NCBI GenBank assembly: GCA_028709385.1
Contig: JAQVXD010000020.1
Location: 1 to 45,198, forward strand
Direction of reading: 5' to 3'
DNA: 45,198 nucleotides
DNA from: Fermentimonas sp.
GTDB lineage: Bacteria; Bacteroidota; Bacteroidia; Bacteroidales; Dysgonomonadaceae
The stretch's first letter is position 1. Each line of letters starts with the position of its first letter. Both the position numbers and the translations under genes were made by a program. Below are positions 8,615 to 18,900 of the stretch, piece by piece. The notes beneath the pieces were generated by a model, which was given only the letters and a program-made list of their open reading frames with translations, did no database searches and was not told the origin of the DNA.

Positions 8615-8818
8615 AATTATGTGCAAAGTCACTAAAAATACAACATTACAACAAATAAAAGATAGTAGTGATGCCGGTTTTTAGTTTTTTTAGGCTGTAT
8701 AATCGACATACTATCATTTTATATCGATGAATCAGATTAGTAATTGAAGAAAAATAACTATTTTTGACATTCGCTTTTAAAAACAGTCTTTACGATAAAG
8801 TATAAAAAAAACAATTGT

Positions 8819-9517
8819 ATGAAAAAATTTATGTTAACTATGTTATGTGTTACTTGTAGTTTGTTGTTTTCGGAAGCACAGGATTGGGCAAATCTGAACA
8901 GATTCAGAGAGGCGAACGAAAAGCTTGGCGCTGCACGTACTTGTGATGACAGAGTTGTATTTATGGGTAACTCAATAACAGAAGGGTGGATTAATCAGGT
9001 TCCTGAGTTCTTCGCAGAAGAGAAACAATATATAAACAGAGGGATAGGGGGGCAGACAACTCCACAGATGCTGCTGCGTTTTCGTCAGGATGTGATTGAT
9101 CTTTGGCCAAAGGTGGTTGTGATATTGGCAGGAGTTAATGATATTGCCGGAAATACCGGTCCCTCTTCTCTTGAAATGATTGAGGACAACATTCATTCGA
9201 TGACAGAGCTTGCACAGGCTCACGGCATTCAGGTGGTCTTGTGCTCTGTTCTCCCTGCTTATGATTTCCCCTGGCGCCCGGGTTTGGAGCCTGCTCCTAA
9301 AGTTGTAGAGCTAAACAGACGTATTAAGGAGTATGCATCAAAAACAGGAGCCGTGTATTGTGATTACTTTTCAGCCATGGCGGATGAGAGGAACGGACTG
9401 CCCGAAGAGTTGTCGGGTGACGGTGTACATCCCAACAAAGAGGGTTATGCAATTATGCAGCCTATAGTTGAAAATGCAATTGCCCGTGCATTGATTATGT
9501 GGAAAGAGTTTAAATGA
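8819..9517 (+). CDS. Secreted SGNH/GDSL-family esterase or acetylhydrolase
   Basis: A 232-residue exported hydrolase. A signal peptide covers residues 1-20 (LTMLCVTCSLLFSEAQ). The SGNH blocks are all present: block I VFMGNSITEGW with Ser52, the oxyanion Gly in NRGIGGQTT (about 74-80), block III AGVNDIAGN with Asn107, and block V GDGVHPNKEGY with Asp201 and His204. Such proteins often remove acetyl or other acyl groups from carbohydrates, but the substrate cannot be read from the sequence. It is a single gene, divergent from the efflux operon and converging with the fimbrillin-like lipoprotein gene 8 bases away. Confidence 0.88.
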   Translation: MKKFMLTMLCVTCSLLFSEAQDWANLNRFREANEKLGAARTCDDRVVFMGNSITEGWINQVPEFFAEEKQYINRGIGGQTTPQMLLRFRQDVIDLWPKVVVILAGVNDIAGNTGPSSLEMIEDNIHSMTELAQAHGIQVVLCSVLPAYDFPWRPGLEPAPKVVELNRRIKEYASKTGAVYCDYFSAMADERNGLPEELSGDGVHPNKEGYAIMQPIVENAIARALIMWKEFK

Positions 9518-9525
9518 GAATGATG

Positions 9526-10812
9526 TTACTCTGTAAACATGTATTCCTTCGGACTTTTTAAACCGGGGACAGAGTAATATCTTTCAAGGTTTCCTTTTAT
9601 AATAATCTTCTTTCCTATATTGGATTGATTGTCATAGATATTTAGGGCTTCCCGCACTTTACCTGCAGGGAGTTCCACTGGCATTATTGCAGTGATGTCG
9701 GTTTCGTTGGGCTGAGCGGCAATGGCGAGACTCGACTGCCTCGCTTCGTTCGGATTTTGTGTGTAGCTTGTTGCTTTGGTTCCTGTGAATCCGCCAACTA
9801 TATAGGCTTCCACCCATACTCCCTGCTTTCCCTGATTTACAATGGCTTCCGCGACGCTGAAGGGTGATTTCTTTGAGCCTTTTATTTGAGGAGGAGTTTC
9901 CCCGGTGGGTTCCAGAGTGACATCAACAACCGGTGCACTTATCCAGTCGTTTATGTTACCGGCAGGTTCTGTACGGAAATCCTCCGCGAATAGTTTGATG
10001 TTGTATTGGTAGCGGGTGGACCTGTTGAATCTGTTTTCAGGTGTGTTTTTTGCCAGGGAGTATTTAAAAACTTTATCTTCATCATCTCCGAAAATAAACC
10101 ATACTTCCTGATCTGAGATATCTTTCCCGGGTAGTAATATTGCTTCGGCCTTGTTATTCTCTTTTAACGCCGTCAACTGTATATTACCAAATTCTGAAGC
10201 AGATGAGAGTTCCCCTGTTCGGAGATCAAATGTTGCTTTGGTAGCGGTATTTGTAATAATAATTGTCAGGTCGCCAGTTTCAGTCGCACTGAATTGCTCA
10301 ATATCGAGCACAAGCTTGCATAACTGGTGAGAAAATACCATAGGCACTTCAGGGATGGTGCGATTAAGATCTGTTGCATTGCCCGAATACATGAAGTCAA
10401 TTTTTGACAGGTCCGACTGATCACTAAGATCGATCTGATATGTGAAGTCTGTAATATCTTGTTTGTAAGGATAATAACCTATAAAGTCAACCTTTGACTC
10501 ATCCTTAGGATAGTACATGGTTTCTGATTCATTTTCAGCAGCGAAAAGAGATGATCCGTTTACATTTACATGCTTTGCATTTATGTGAAAAGCTGACGAG
10601 TCGAGTGCTGAACCGCTCTTTTTCATATAAACGCCAATTGCATCTCCTGCATCCCATGATGTACCTGAAGCACGTGTTTTGGCACCCTCAATTATTACAT
10701 CAAACCGGATGCTGTCTTGTGTAATATTCCAGTCGTTTGGATCCCCTTCACAGGATATCAGTATAAATAATAATAATAATAATAGTGTCAGAAATACAGA
10801 GTTGTTCCTCAT
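9526..10812 (-). CDS. Fimbrillin-like lipoprotein with C-terminal DUF6359-like domain
   Basis: A 428-residue lipoprotein (Cys21 in LFILISCEGD). Residues about 45-290 look like the fimbrillin/Mfa-like family: TRASGTSWDAGDAIGVYMKK near the N-terminus is the hallmark, with later MVFSHQLCKLVLDIEQ and NRSTRYQYNIKL strands. Residues about 305-428, starting SKKSPFSVAEAIVNQGKQ and ending near GKKIIIKGNLERYYSVPGL, resemble DUF6359, an OB-fold-like domain. It may be a surface adhesin or pilus-related anchor. No other fimbrial genes are adjacent, so a complete pilus locus is not present. The signal peptide core is encoded by a (TTA)n microsatellite, 10764-10782 on the plus strand. Confidence 0.75.
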   Translation of the reverse strand: MRNNSVFLTLLLLLLFILISCEGDPNDWNITQDSIRFDVIIEGAKTRASGTSWDAGDAIGVYMKKSGSALDSSAFHINAKHVNVNGSSLFAAENESETMYYPKDESKVDFIGYYPYKQDITDFTYQIDLSDQSDLSKIDFMYSGNATDLNRTIPEVPMVFSHQLCKLVLDIEQFSATETGDLTIIITNTATKATFDLRTGELSSASEFGNIQLTALKENNKAEAILLPGKDISDQEVWFIFGDDEDKVFKYSLAKNTPENRFNRSTRYQYNIKLFAEDFRTEPAGNINDWISAPVVDVTLEPTGETPPQIKGSKKSPFSVAEAIVNQGKQGVWVEAYIVGGFTGTKATSYTQNPNEARQSSLAIAAQPNETDITAIMPVELPAGKVREALNIYDNQSNIGKKIIIKGNLERYYSVPGLKSPKEYMFTE

Positions 10813-10878
10813 GATTAAATAGTGTGTTAATTATGCCTCGGAAATTTAATTTTAATAATAGAATCAGGAAAAGTTGCA

Positions 10879-10899
10879 TTTTAGATAAAATATCTAAAA
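10879..10899. promoter_or_regulatory. Perfect 9-bp palindrome, possible operator
   Basis: TTTTAGATA (10879-10887) and its exact reverse complement TATCTAAAA (10891-10899) flank a 3-base AAA spacer. It lies in the 269-bp divergent gap, 67 bases upstream of the fimbrillin-like gene start. The dyad is typical of a dimeric DNA-binding protein site. It is not followed by a terminator-type T-run in a useful position for either flanking gene. The binding protein is unknown. Confidence 0.4.
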
Positions 10900-10932
10900 A
10901 AACCAAATTTGAATTAAGGTTGTTCCTCTTTG

Positions 10933-10966
10933 TTTGACAATATTAACACTATTGACATATTATTTG
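10933..10966 (+). promoter_or_regulatory. Possible ilvD promoter (weak)
   Basis: TTTG at 10933-10936 and TATTATTTG at 10958-10966 resemble the Bacteroidota -33/-7 elements, but the -7 box has one extra base relative to TAnnTTTG. The leader to the ilvD ATG would be about 110 bases. It contains a near-duplicate ATCATTCGGG / ATCATTTCGGG (from about 11019 and 11042). No leader peptide rich in branched-chain amino-acid codons was seen. Confidence 0.3.
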
Positions 10967-11081
10967 TTATTACGACAGCTTGCAACAAAACTCTGTTAAA
11001 TCTGTTTAGAATAAAAAGATCATTCGGGAGTGATAAGATATATCATTTCGGGTTTTCATAATAACATTAACAGATAAAAGA

Positions 11082-12764
11082 ATGAAAGATCTAAATAAGT
11101 TTTCTAAAACAATCACACAAGACCCGACACAGCCTGCAGCTCAGGCACAATTATATGCACTTGGTTTATCAGAGGGAGATTTGGCAAAAGCACAGGTGGG
11201 AATAGTCAGTATGGGCTATGACGGTAATCCCTGTAATATGCATCTCAACGGTCTGGCTATGGAGATAAAAAAGGGTGTATGGAAAAATAATCTTGCAGGG
11301 TTTATATTTCATACAATAGGGGTGAGTGACGGCATGAGCAACGGTACCGACGGCATGCGTTACTCCCTTGTCAGCAGAGAGGTAATTGCCGACTCGATAG
11401 AAACAGTCTGCGGAGCCCAATACTACGATGCACTGATTGCTGTGCCGGGGTGTGATAAGAATATGCCGGGTTCACTTATCGCGATGGGACGATTGAACAG
11501 ACCGGCCATAATGGTTTACGGAGGCACAATAGCCCCGGGTCACTACAAAGGACAGGATCTGAATATTGTATCTGCTTTTGAAGCATTGGGTGAAAAGATC
11601 GCGGGTAAGCTTGATGAGAAGGATTTTAAAGAAATTGTGAAAAGAAGTTGCCCCGGACCCGGTGCCTGTGGCGGTATGTACACCGCCAACACGATGGCAG
11701 CAGCTATTGAGGCTATGGGTATGAGTCTGCCCTACAGCAGCAGTAACCCCGCTGTAAGCAGGGAAAAGAGGCAGGAGTGCCATGATGCAGGTGAATATAT
11801 TCGAATATTGATGGAAAATGATATCAAACCGAGGGATATTATGACCCGCAAGGCTTTTGAAAATGCAGTCACAATTGTTATTGCTTTGGGCGGGAGTACC
11901 AATGCCGTACTACATCTCCTGGCTATGGCAAGGAGTGTGGATGTGGAACTGACAATTGATGATTTTCAGAAGTTCAGTGACAAGGTGCCGGTGATTGCGG
12001 ATTTCAAGCCGAGCGGCAAATATCTTATGGAAGATTTGCATAAGATTGGCGGGGTACCGTTGGTAATGAAGTATCTGCTGAAAAAGGGCATGCTTCATGG
12101 TGATTGCATAACTGTTACAGGAAGAACAATTGCAGAAAATCTGGCTTATGTGCCTGATATTGATTTTGATGCACAGGATATAATACATCCAGTCGAAAAG
12201 CCTTTAAAGCCCGAGGGGCATTTGCAGATTTTGTACGGTAATCTGGCCGAGAAGGGCAGTGTAGCTAAAATAAGCGGGAAAGAGGGTGAGCGGTTTGAAG
12301 GGCCCGCTCGTGTATTTGATGGTGAGAAGGACCTGATCGCAGGTATTTCTGATGGCAGAGTGAAAGCAGGGGATGTGGTGGTTATAAAAAATGAGGGACC
12401 AAAAGGTGCACCGGGAATGCCTGAGATGTTGAAACCGACTTCCGCTATTATTGGTGCAGGATTGGGTAAATCTGTTGCATTGATTACCGATGGGCGGTTC
12501 AGCGGCGGTACACACGGTTTTGTTGTCGGTCACATCACTCCCGAAGCTTTTGAGGGCGGACTGATCGGGTTGGTTGAGGATGATGATATTATTGAGATTG
12601 ATGCTGTTAACAACAGTCTGACTCTCAGGGTTTCCGAAGATGAGATTGCCCGTCGCCGTTCATTATGGACGCAACCTGAACTGAAAGTAAACAGAGGCAT
12701 CCTCTACAAGTTTGCTAAACTGGTAAAGGATGCTTCGCATGGGTGTGTTACGGATGAAGATTGA
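11082..12764 (+). CDS. ilvD: Dihydroxy-acid dehydratase
   Basis: IlvD dehydrates 2,3-dihydroxy-isovalerate and 2,3-dihydroxy-3-methylvalerate in valine, isoleucine and coenzyme A precursor synthesis. The 560-residue length is normal. Cluster-binding cysteines are visible at Cys51 (GNPCNMH), Cys124 (PGCDKNMPG) and Cys196 ([15 protein letters not shown]). Lys126 in CDKN matches the carbamylated Mg-binding Lys of the family, and [19 protein letters not shown] is the C-terminal signature. It stands alone: no ilvB, ilvN, ilvC or leu gene is in the window. Related sugar-acid dehydratases (Edd and others) share the fold, but the motif set and length favour IlvD. Confidence 0.93.
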   Translation: MKDLNKFSKTITQDPTQPAAQAQLYALGLSEGDLAKAQVGIVSMGYDGNPCNMHLNGLAMEIKKGVWKNNLAGFIFHTIGVSDGMSNGTDGMRYSLVSREVIADSIETVCGAQYYDALIAVPGCDKNMPGSLIAMGRLNRPAIMVYGGTIAPGHYKGQDLNIVSAFEALGEKIAGKLDEKDFKEIVKRSCPGPGACGGMYTANTMAAAIEAMGMSLPYSSSNPAVSREKRQECHDAGEYIRILMENDIKPRDIMTRKAFENAVTIVIALGGSTNAVLHLLAMARSVDVELTIDDFQKFSDKVPVIADFKPSGKYLMEDLHKIGGVPLVMKYLLKKGMLHGDCITVTGRTIAENLAYVPDIDFDAQDIIHPVEKPLKPEGHLQILYGNLAEKGSVAKISGKEGERFEGPARVFDGEKDLIAGISDGRVKAGDVVVIKNEGPKGAPGMPEMLKPTSAIIGAGLGKSVALITDGRFSGGTHGFVVGHITPEAFEGGLIGLVEDDDIIEIDAVNNSLTLRVSEDEIARRRSLWTQPELKVNRGILYKFAKLVKDASHGCVTDED

Positions 12765-13089
12765 AATTGAGGGATGTTCTATGAAATTTTAAATGTTCAG
12801 ACAATTATGCTCCTTTAGGTCTAATTTACCTTTCCTTGTTCAATCAATCTTATTGATTTAACTCCCCTTGTCGTTGAAGAAATAATCTTTTTTCACATTA
12901 TTCACCTATTTATTAAATCAAAATATTTAAAAATAAAAAAAACACTCAGATTGTTTGTTGGTAATTACCTTTTTTTATAGATTTGTAAGTTCATACATAT
13001 AGCATTATTGATTAAACATATTCAGAACTTCAAAAACAACAAACGGAAACTCCGACATGAAAAATGGTAATTATTAAACAATCGGAAAT
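12765..13089. other. 325-base AT-rich intergenic region upstream of the PUL
   Basis: No credible gene is seen in this stretch between ilvD and the first GH92 gene. It holds a strong Bacteroidota-type promoter at 12954-12985 and an A-rich leader of about 100 bases. A 6-codon reading frame (13057-13077, MKNGNY) lies just before the GH92 start; nothing shows that it is translated. No clear terminator hairpin for ilvD was found. Confidence 0.7.
12954..12985 (+). promoter_or_regulatory. Bacteroidota-type promoter of the first GH92 gene
   Basis: TTTG (12954-12957), a 20-bp spacer and TAGATTTG (12978-12985) match the Bacteroidota housekeeping consensus TTTG / TAnnTTTG exactly. Transcription would begin near 12990-12993, leaving a leader of about 98 bases before the ATG at 13090. 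It is the best promoter match found in the window. Confidence 0.65.
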
Positions 13090-15837
13090 ATGAATAAACA
13101 AATATTCACCATATTTTTGTTTTTATGGTACAGTTTATGTCTGTTTGCAGGACCAGATAATATCGCACCATCAGCCAAAGTAACGGCCTCTTCTGAAATG
13201 AGTCCCGAATATTCGGCGAATAAAGCGAATGATGGACTAATAGGTATCGAAAATCAAGGAGAATGGGCTTCGGCAAGTGGGCAAACTTCCTGGGGGGCTA
13301 TTGATTACCCCTGGATCAAATTAGAATGGGAAAAATCGCAAAACATCAATCGGATCATATTATACGACCGTCCGATACAAGAGAGCCATATCGCGGGTGG
13401 GACATTGCACTTTAGTGATGGTACCTCAATTTTTGTCAATCAGATCCCTAACGACGGAACAGCAAAGGCAGTTAACTTTCCGGTTAAAAAAGTTACCTGG
13501 GTCAAATTCGAGACTACTGATGGGGATGGTTTAAATATAGGGCTGTCTGAAATCGAAGTATATCCGGCACCTGCAGATTATACCGATTATGTTTCAAAAG
13601 TGGATCCCTATATAGAGTCTGCCCGGGGGCGTTACTTCTTTTTTGTAACTGGAAGTCGTCCGTTTGGTATGATCAGCGCAGCACCAATGACTCGTAACAA
13701 AAACCAGTACGGTGGCGGTTACAATTACAATTCTCTCGAAATACTTGGATTTCCGCAAGTGCACTGCTGGATGCTATCGGGTATTAGCCTTATGCCGACC
13801 ACCGGCAGTATTAATCCAGTATTGGGTGAACAGCATTGGAAATCTGCTTTTTCACATGATGGTGAAATTGTGCAACCTGGATATCATCGTGTGTTTTTAA
13901 AGGATTACGGCATTTGGGTGGAACAAACTGCAACCGACAGGGTGAGCTACTATAAACTACGTTATACCAAAGACAATACTTCGAATTTACTTTTCAATTT
14001 AGGAGGGTATATTGGGGCCACAACAATGAATGATAGCCGAGTTACCAAAGTGAGTAATACCGAAATTGAAGGATCAGTTAACACCACAGGACGTTTCTGG
14101 GGTGGTCCCGAAAATGTGAGAATATTCTTTGTGATTAATTTTGATAAACCGTTTGAGCAATTAGATGCATGGGATGACAAGGAAATTTTGAATAATATAA
14201 TTTCACATCAAGGAGTAATTAAAAAAACTGCACGAAATGCAAATGAAAGCTATTATGATGCTCCCAACTGTGGTGTGAGTGCTGTCTATGACGTAAAGGC
14301 AGGTGATGAGATTCAGCTTAAAGTTGCAATATCTTACACAAGCATAGAGAATGCACGCAAAAACATGGAAAATGATCGGTTTGGATGGGATTTTGAAGCT
14401 GTCAGGGAAGATTCGCGTCAAGAATGGAACGATTGGCTAGGACGTATTGACGTAAAAGGGGGGACACACGAACAACAAATTAAATTTTATACAGATCTGT
14501 GGCATGTATTACTCGGAAGACACAAACTGGATGATGTATCGGGTGATTATCCCGATTATACTCAGGGTGAACGAGTAGGAAATGCCACAGTAAATGCGAA
14601 GTTAATAGTACGTACATTACCCAAAAAGCCGGATGGTACTGTTCGTTACCATATGTATAATTCCGACGCATTCTGGTTAACTCAATGGAACCTGAATATT
14701 CTCTGGGGATTGGCTTGGCCGGAAGTGTTGGACGATTTTGCCGCTTCTCTTGTACAATATGCAGAGAACGGCGGATTATTGCCTCGTGGCCCCAATGCTG
14801 GCGGTTATTCTTATATCATGACAAGCTGCCCGGCGACCAATTTGATTACAAGTGCCTATCAAAAAAACATGTTGACTAAGACAACACCTGAGAAAGCTTA
14901 TGAAGCAATGGTCAGGAATCATAAGCCTGGTGGAATGATTGGTCCGGTAAATGAAATAGATTTCTATATTAAAAACGGATATTATCCCGGCAATGCCGGA
15001 ATTACCATTGAGGCAGCTTTTCAAGATTGGGCTCTTTCTCAGATGGCTCTCAAGATGGGTGAAAAAAAGGAAGCTGACAATTATCTGAAACGTTCTCAGG
15101 GCTGGAAAAAGTTATTTAATACCGAACATAAATTACTCTTTCCAAAAGATGAGAAAGGAGAGTGGGTAACATTAGATCCATTAAACAATAGAGGATGGGT
15201 TGAGGCTAATTCTTGGCAAGGCACGTGGGGTGTATCACACGATATTCCAGGATTGTCCAAATTAATGGGAGGAAATGAACAGCTGTGTGAAAAATTGAAC
15301 TATGCATTTGAACAATCCGAAAAAGATGATTTCGTATTCGGATATGGCAGTGGCTACGTGAGCTATGCTAATCAGCCGGGATGTTCAAATGCTCATGTTT
15401 TCAATTTAGCAGGTAGTCCATGGCTTTCCCAATATTGGGTCAGAAAAGTAGGTGCCCAAGCTTACGGCGCAACTACTCCTGATCGAGGATATGGCGGGCA
15501 CGACGAAGATCAGGGACAGATGGGAGCTGTAAGTGCTTTGATGGCATTAGGACTGTTTAGTGTACAAGGAACGAGTTCTATAAATCCTTCATATGAGATT
15601 ACAAGTCCTGTTTTTGATGAAATTACAATAAAGCTTAATCCTACATACTATAAAGGTGACGAATTCAAGATCAAGACATACAACAACTCAAAAGAAAACT
15701 GCTTTATACAGAAAGTACTGCTGAACGGAATTGATCACAACAAATATTGGATTGATCATAAAGATTTTGGAGCAGGAGGAAGTTTGGAAATATGGTTAGA
15801 CTCATCACCAAACAAGCATTGGGGAACAGAAAAATAA
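13090..15837 (+). CDS. GH92 alpha-mannosidase with N-terminal F5/8-type C domain
   Basis: A 915-residue exported exo-alpha-mannosidase; GH92 enzymes are calcium-dependent and inverting. After a signal peptide (to about residue 20) comes a discoidin/F5-8C-like module at about 22-160 (SAKVTASSEMSPEYSANKAN through GLSEIEVYPAP), likely glycan-binding. The GH92 domain then runs from VDPYIESARGRYFFF to the end. Catalytic-region motifs include TIEAAFQDWALSQMA (the Glu fits the GH92 general acid), EANSWQGTWGVSHDI and GGHDEDQGQMGA with a D-E-D triad. TSPVFDEITIKL closes the fold. There is no lipobox, so a soluble periplasmic or secreted enzyme is expected. It precedes susC by 144 bases and has its own promoter. 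Of the window's three GH92 genes, this belongs to a different subgroup. Confidence 0.92.
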   Translation: MNKQIFTIFLFLWYSLCLFAGPDNIAPSAKVTASSEMSPEYSANKANDGLIGIENQGEWASASGQTSWGAIDYPWIKLEWEKSQNINRIILYDRPIQESHIAGGTLHFSDGTSIFVNQIPNDGTAKAVNFPVKKVTWVKFETTDGDGLNIGLSEIEVYPAPADYTDYVSKVDPYIESARGRYFFFVTGSRPFGMISAAPMTRNKNQYGGGYNYNSLEILGFPQVHCWMLSGISLMPTTGSINPVLGEQHWKSAFSHDGEIVQPGYHRVFLKDYGIWVEQTATDRVSYYKLRYTKDNTSNLLFNLGGYIGATTMNDSRVTKVSNTEIEGSVNTTGRFWGGPENVRIFFVINFDKPFEQLDAWDDKEILNNIISHQGVIKKTARNANESYYDAPNCGVSAVYDVKAGDEIQLKVAISYTSIENARKNMENDRFGWDFEAVREDSRQEWNDWLGRIDVKGGTHEQQIKFYTDLWHVLLGRHKLDDVSGDYPDYTQGERVGNATVNAKLIVRTLPKKPDGTVRYHMYNSDAFWLTQWNLNILWGLAWPEVLDDFAASLVQYAENGGLLPRGPNAGGYSYIMTSCPATNLITSAYQKNMLTKTTPEKAYEAMVRNHKPGGMIGPVNEIDFYIKNGYYPGNAGITIEAAFQDWALSQMALKMGEKKEADNYLKRSQGWKKLFNTEHKLLFPKDEKGEWVTLDPLNNRGWVEANSWQGTWGVSHDIPGLSKLMGGNEQLCEKLNYAFEQSEKDDFVFGYGSGYVSYANQPGCSNAHVFNLAGSPWLSQYWVRKVGAQAYGATTPDRGYGGHDEDQGQMGAVSALMALGLFSVQGTSSINPSYEITSPVFDEITIKLNPTYYKGDEFKIKTYNNSKENCFIQKVLLNGIDHNKYWIDHKDFGAGGSLEIWLDSSPNKHWGTEK

Positions 15838-15851
15838 TTGCATTTCCTCAA

Positions 15852-15880
15852 TTTGTAGGTAATCGAATTTAGTACCTTTA
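15852..15880 (+). promoter_or_regulatory. Possible susC promoter
   Basis: TTTG at 15852-15855, a 17-bp spacer and TACCTTTA at 15873-15880 differ from the Bacteroidota consensus by one base in the -7 box and by a slightly short spacer. If used, it gives a leader of about 95 bases containing the duplicated 16-mer at 15933-15969. The site would let the susCD operon be expressed separately from the upstream GH92 gene. Confidence 0.4.
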
Positions 15881-15932
15881 CACAGATACTAGTTAATATA
15901 ACCAGCATTAAATAATTTAGATGCCTATGTAC

Positions 15933-15969
15933 CAAATAAACTAATTTACAAATCAAATAAACTAATTTA
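15933..15969 (+). repeat. Tandem 16-bp direct repeat in the susC leader
   Basis: CAAATAAACTAATTTA occurs perfectly at 15933-15948 and again at 15954-15969. The start-to-start distance is 21 bp, two DNA helical turns. The second copy ends 12 bases before the susC ATG at 15982. The spacing suits side-by-side protein binding on DNA; as RNA the copies would lie in the leader near the ribosome entry site. It may also be a simple local duplication. Confidence 0.7.
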
Positions 15970-15981
15970 ACAATGTAAAGT

Positions 15982-18900
15982 ATGAATAAAATACCAATTG
16001 CTATGAGAATGACACTTTTTTTAATGTTTATGCTTGTTTTTCAGTTACAGGCAAATAGTTCATATTCTCTAAATACAAAGGAATCGATGATTATCCTGCA
16101 TTCTAAAGAAATGAGCAGGAAACAGATAACTGAAGCACAGCAACAGAGTAAGCAGATTTCGGGGAAGATTATCGATGAATTTGGTGAAGCGATTATCGGT
16201 GCCAACGTAATAGAAAAAGGTACGTCAAACGGTACGGTAACCGATATTGATGGTAATTTTTCTTTGAGAGTTGCCGATAATGCGGTTATAGAGATCTCCT
16301 ATATTGGTTATCACGACCAAGAAGTTTCTGTTGCAGGCAGATCATCTCTGCAAGTTACTATGATAGAAGACACTAAAACACTCGATGAGGTGGTAGTTGT
16401 GGGTTATGGTACACTAACTAAAAGCACGCTGAGCTCATCAGTTAGTTCACTTAAAAGTGAAGATCTGAATGATAGAACAAACGCTTTTAATATTCTTGAG
16501 GGACTTGCTGGTAAGGTAGCTGGTGTGAGCAACATATCGTTTTCGGGTAAGCCTGGTGGTGGATCTTCATTGAGAATTCGTGGTATGGGATCTATTAATG
16601 CAGACAGTAACCCTATTTATGTGCTTGACGGCGTGGTGGGTGTTGACCCACAGCTTATAAATTATGCTAATGTGGAATCTATTGATATTCTGAAAGATGC
16701 GGCTGCAACTTCTATGTACGGTGCACAGGGATCAAATGGAGTTGTACTTATCACCACAAAAAGCGGTAAAAGTGAAGTCGGATCTGTTACCTATAATGGT
16801 AAAATTGGTATAGGCTTTTTGAACAGGAGAATGGATGTTATGAATTCTGAAGAATTCATGGAGATGCAAAAAAGAGCTTATGCTTACAGCGGCAAGACCA
16901 TGCCTCATTTGATTAACCCTATGGAGAATTTATTTTTCTACTCTAAAGATTCTTCTGGCAACTTTGAACGTGATTCTTATGGTAACCTAATTGCTTCGCC
17001 CAAGTATGATACCGATTGGCAGGATGCCATTACACAAAATGCTATTACTAATGACCACACATTATCTTTCTCATCAGGAAATGAAAAGACTACTCTTTAT
17101 GCGAGTTTGGCTTATCAGGACTTTGAAGGATTAGTAAAAGACACTTATTCCAAACGTTTATCTGGTGTTGTGAATGTATCGAGCAACATTAAAGAGTGGT
17201 TAAATTTGCAAGCGGTGGTGACTGCTGGTTCTCACAAGAGAAATGATATGGAGGGTGGATTTGGACAGGGTCCGATCAGAAATATGGTTGAAATGCCTCC
17301 TATTGTTCCTATAAAATATGAAGATGGAACTTGGGGTCGTAAGAATGACTATCCACTTGGTGAGGCTGCAGAAAACCCTATTCTGCTTTTAAGGGATCAG
17401 AAGAAAATATATGATGAAAATTTCTCTATCGCAAACCTTATTCTTACTTTTAAATTGAGTGATCAACTGAGCTTTACCGCTAAGGGTGACATGCAAACAG
17501 TTAACGCAAGAAGCATTAGTTATGCAAAAGCTGGATTGCTGGATGTAAGTGAGAACAACAACGGTTATGCTGACATTGGCAATTCGGTTAGAAAAAGATG
17601 GTCAAATGAGGACTATTTTACTTACAACAATAATTTCTTTGATGGTCAGCTTTACTCACAGTTTGTATTGGGTGCCAGCTGGTATTACTACCGTACAGAA
17701 AGCTCTTCATCTGGATCGGAGAACTATTTTGATGATTTCTTTGAATACTTCAACCTTGGTGCTGGAACTGTTTACCATAAACCCACATCGGGAATGGCTG
17801 AGAACTCAATGAATTCATTCTATTTCAGGACAAACCAGACATTTAAAGAAAAGTATATTTTAGGCTTTACTTTTAGAGCAGATGGTGCTTCTAACTTTGG
17901 AACCAACAACAAGTATGGTTTTTTCCCTTCTGCTTCTATTGCATGGCGCATGTCTGAAGAGGATTTTTTTGAGTCGTTGAGATATGTTGTAAATAATTCA
18001 AAGTTGAGACTCAGTTACGGTGCAGTGGGTAACGCTTCAATACCTAACTACAGAACCATCTCTTCTTATAATAACAACTCTACAATTTTCAACAATACTT
18101 TGCAGCCTTATGTCGTGTTAGGTAACCTGGGTAATCAGGATTTGAAATGGGAGTCGTCGAAACAGTTTAACTTGGGATTGGATTTGGGTTTCTTTAATAA
18201 CAAGCTTGAACTGATTGCAGATTTTTATCATAAATCTACTCAAGACTTGCTGTTCTCAAAACAGGTACCTGTGCTTACTGGCTATTCTTCAACTTGGACC
18301 AACCTTGGTGAGATTGTCAATAAGGGATTAGAGCTTACGCTTTCTACACGAAATATTGTGGAGAGAAACTTTAGCTGGTTTACCGATTTTGTTTTCTCTA
18401 CTAATAAGTTAGTTGTTAAGGATATTGGTGGTGAGACCATTGAGACTGGAAACAACACTATAGCAAGAGAAGGTGAAGAGTGGGCTACATTCTCTGTTTA
18501 TAACAGACTTGGCACATGGGGCCTTGATGAAGTGGCTGAAGCTGCTGTTTATAACAAGAAGCCTGGAGACATTAAATATCAGGATGTTGATGGAGATGGT
18601 GTTATTAACGACAACGACCGCGTGATTATGGGTAATGGTTTGCCTAAAGGTGATATGAATCTAGTGAATACGTTTACATTTAAAGGTTTGTCCCTAATGG
18701 TTGACCTAAACTATCGTTATGGTGCAAAAATTATGGGAATTAGCCATGCGATGATGGAAAACAGGCAGATTTATGGTAATTCTGTTAAGTCGGTTCTTGA
18801 TGCATGGACTCCTGAAAATCAGAATTCTATGATTGCTGCTGTGCGTCTCCCTTCTGATATTAATTTTGGTGAAAATGAGAAGGATAGCCGAATGTTGCAT

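Noticed and set aside
10763..10784. Phase-variable on/off switch at the TTA microsatellite
   Set aside because: The unit is three bases, so slippage keeps the frame and cannot switch the gene off.
13057..13077. Six-codon reading frame before the first GH92 gene as a regulatory leader peptide
   Set aside because: Too short and without codon bias or a linked hairpin; likely chance in an AT-rich leader.
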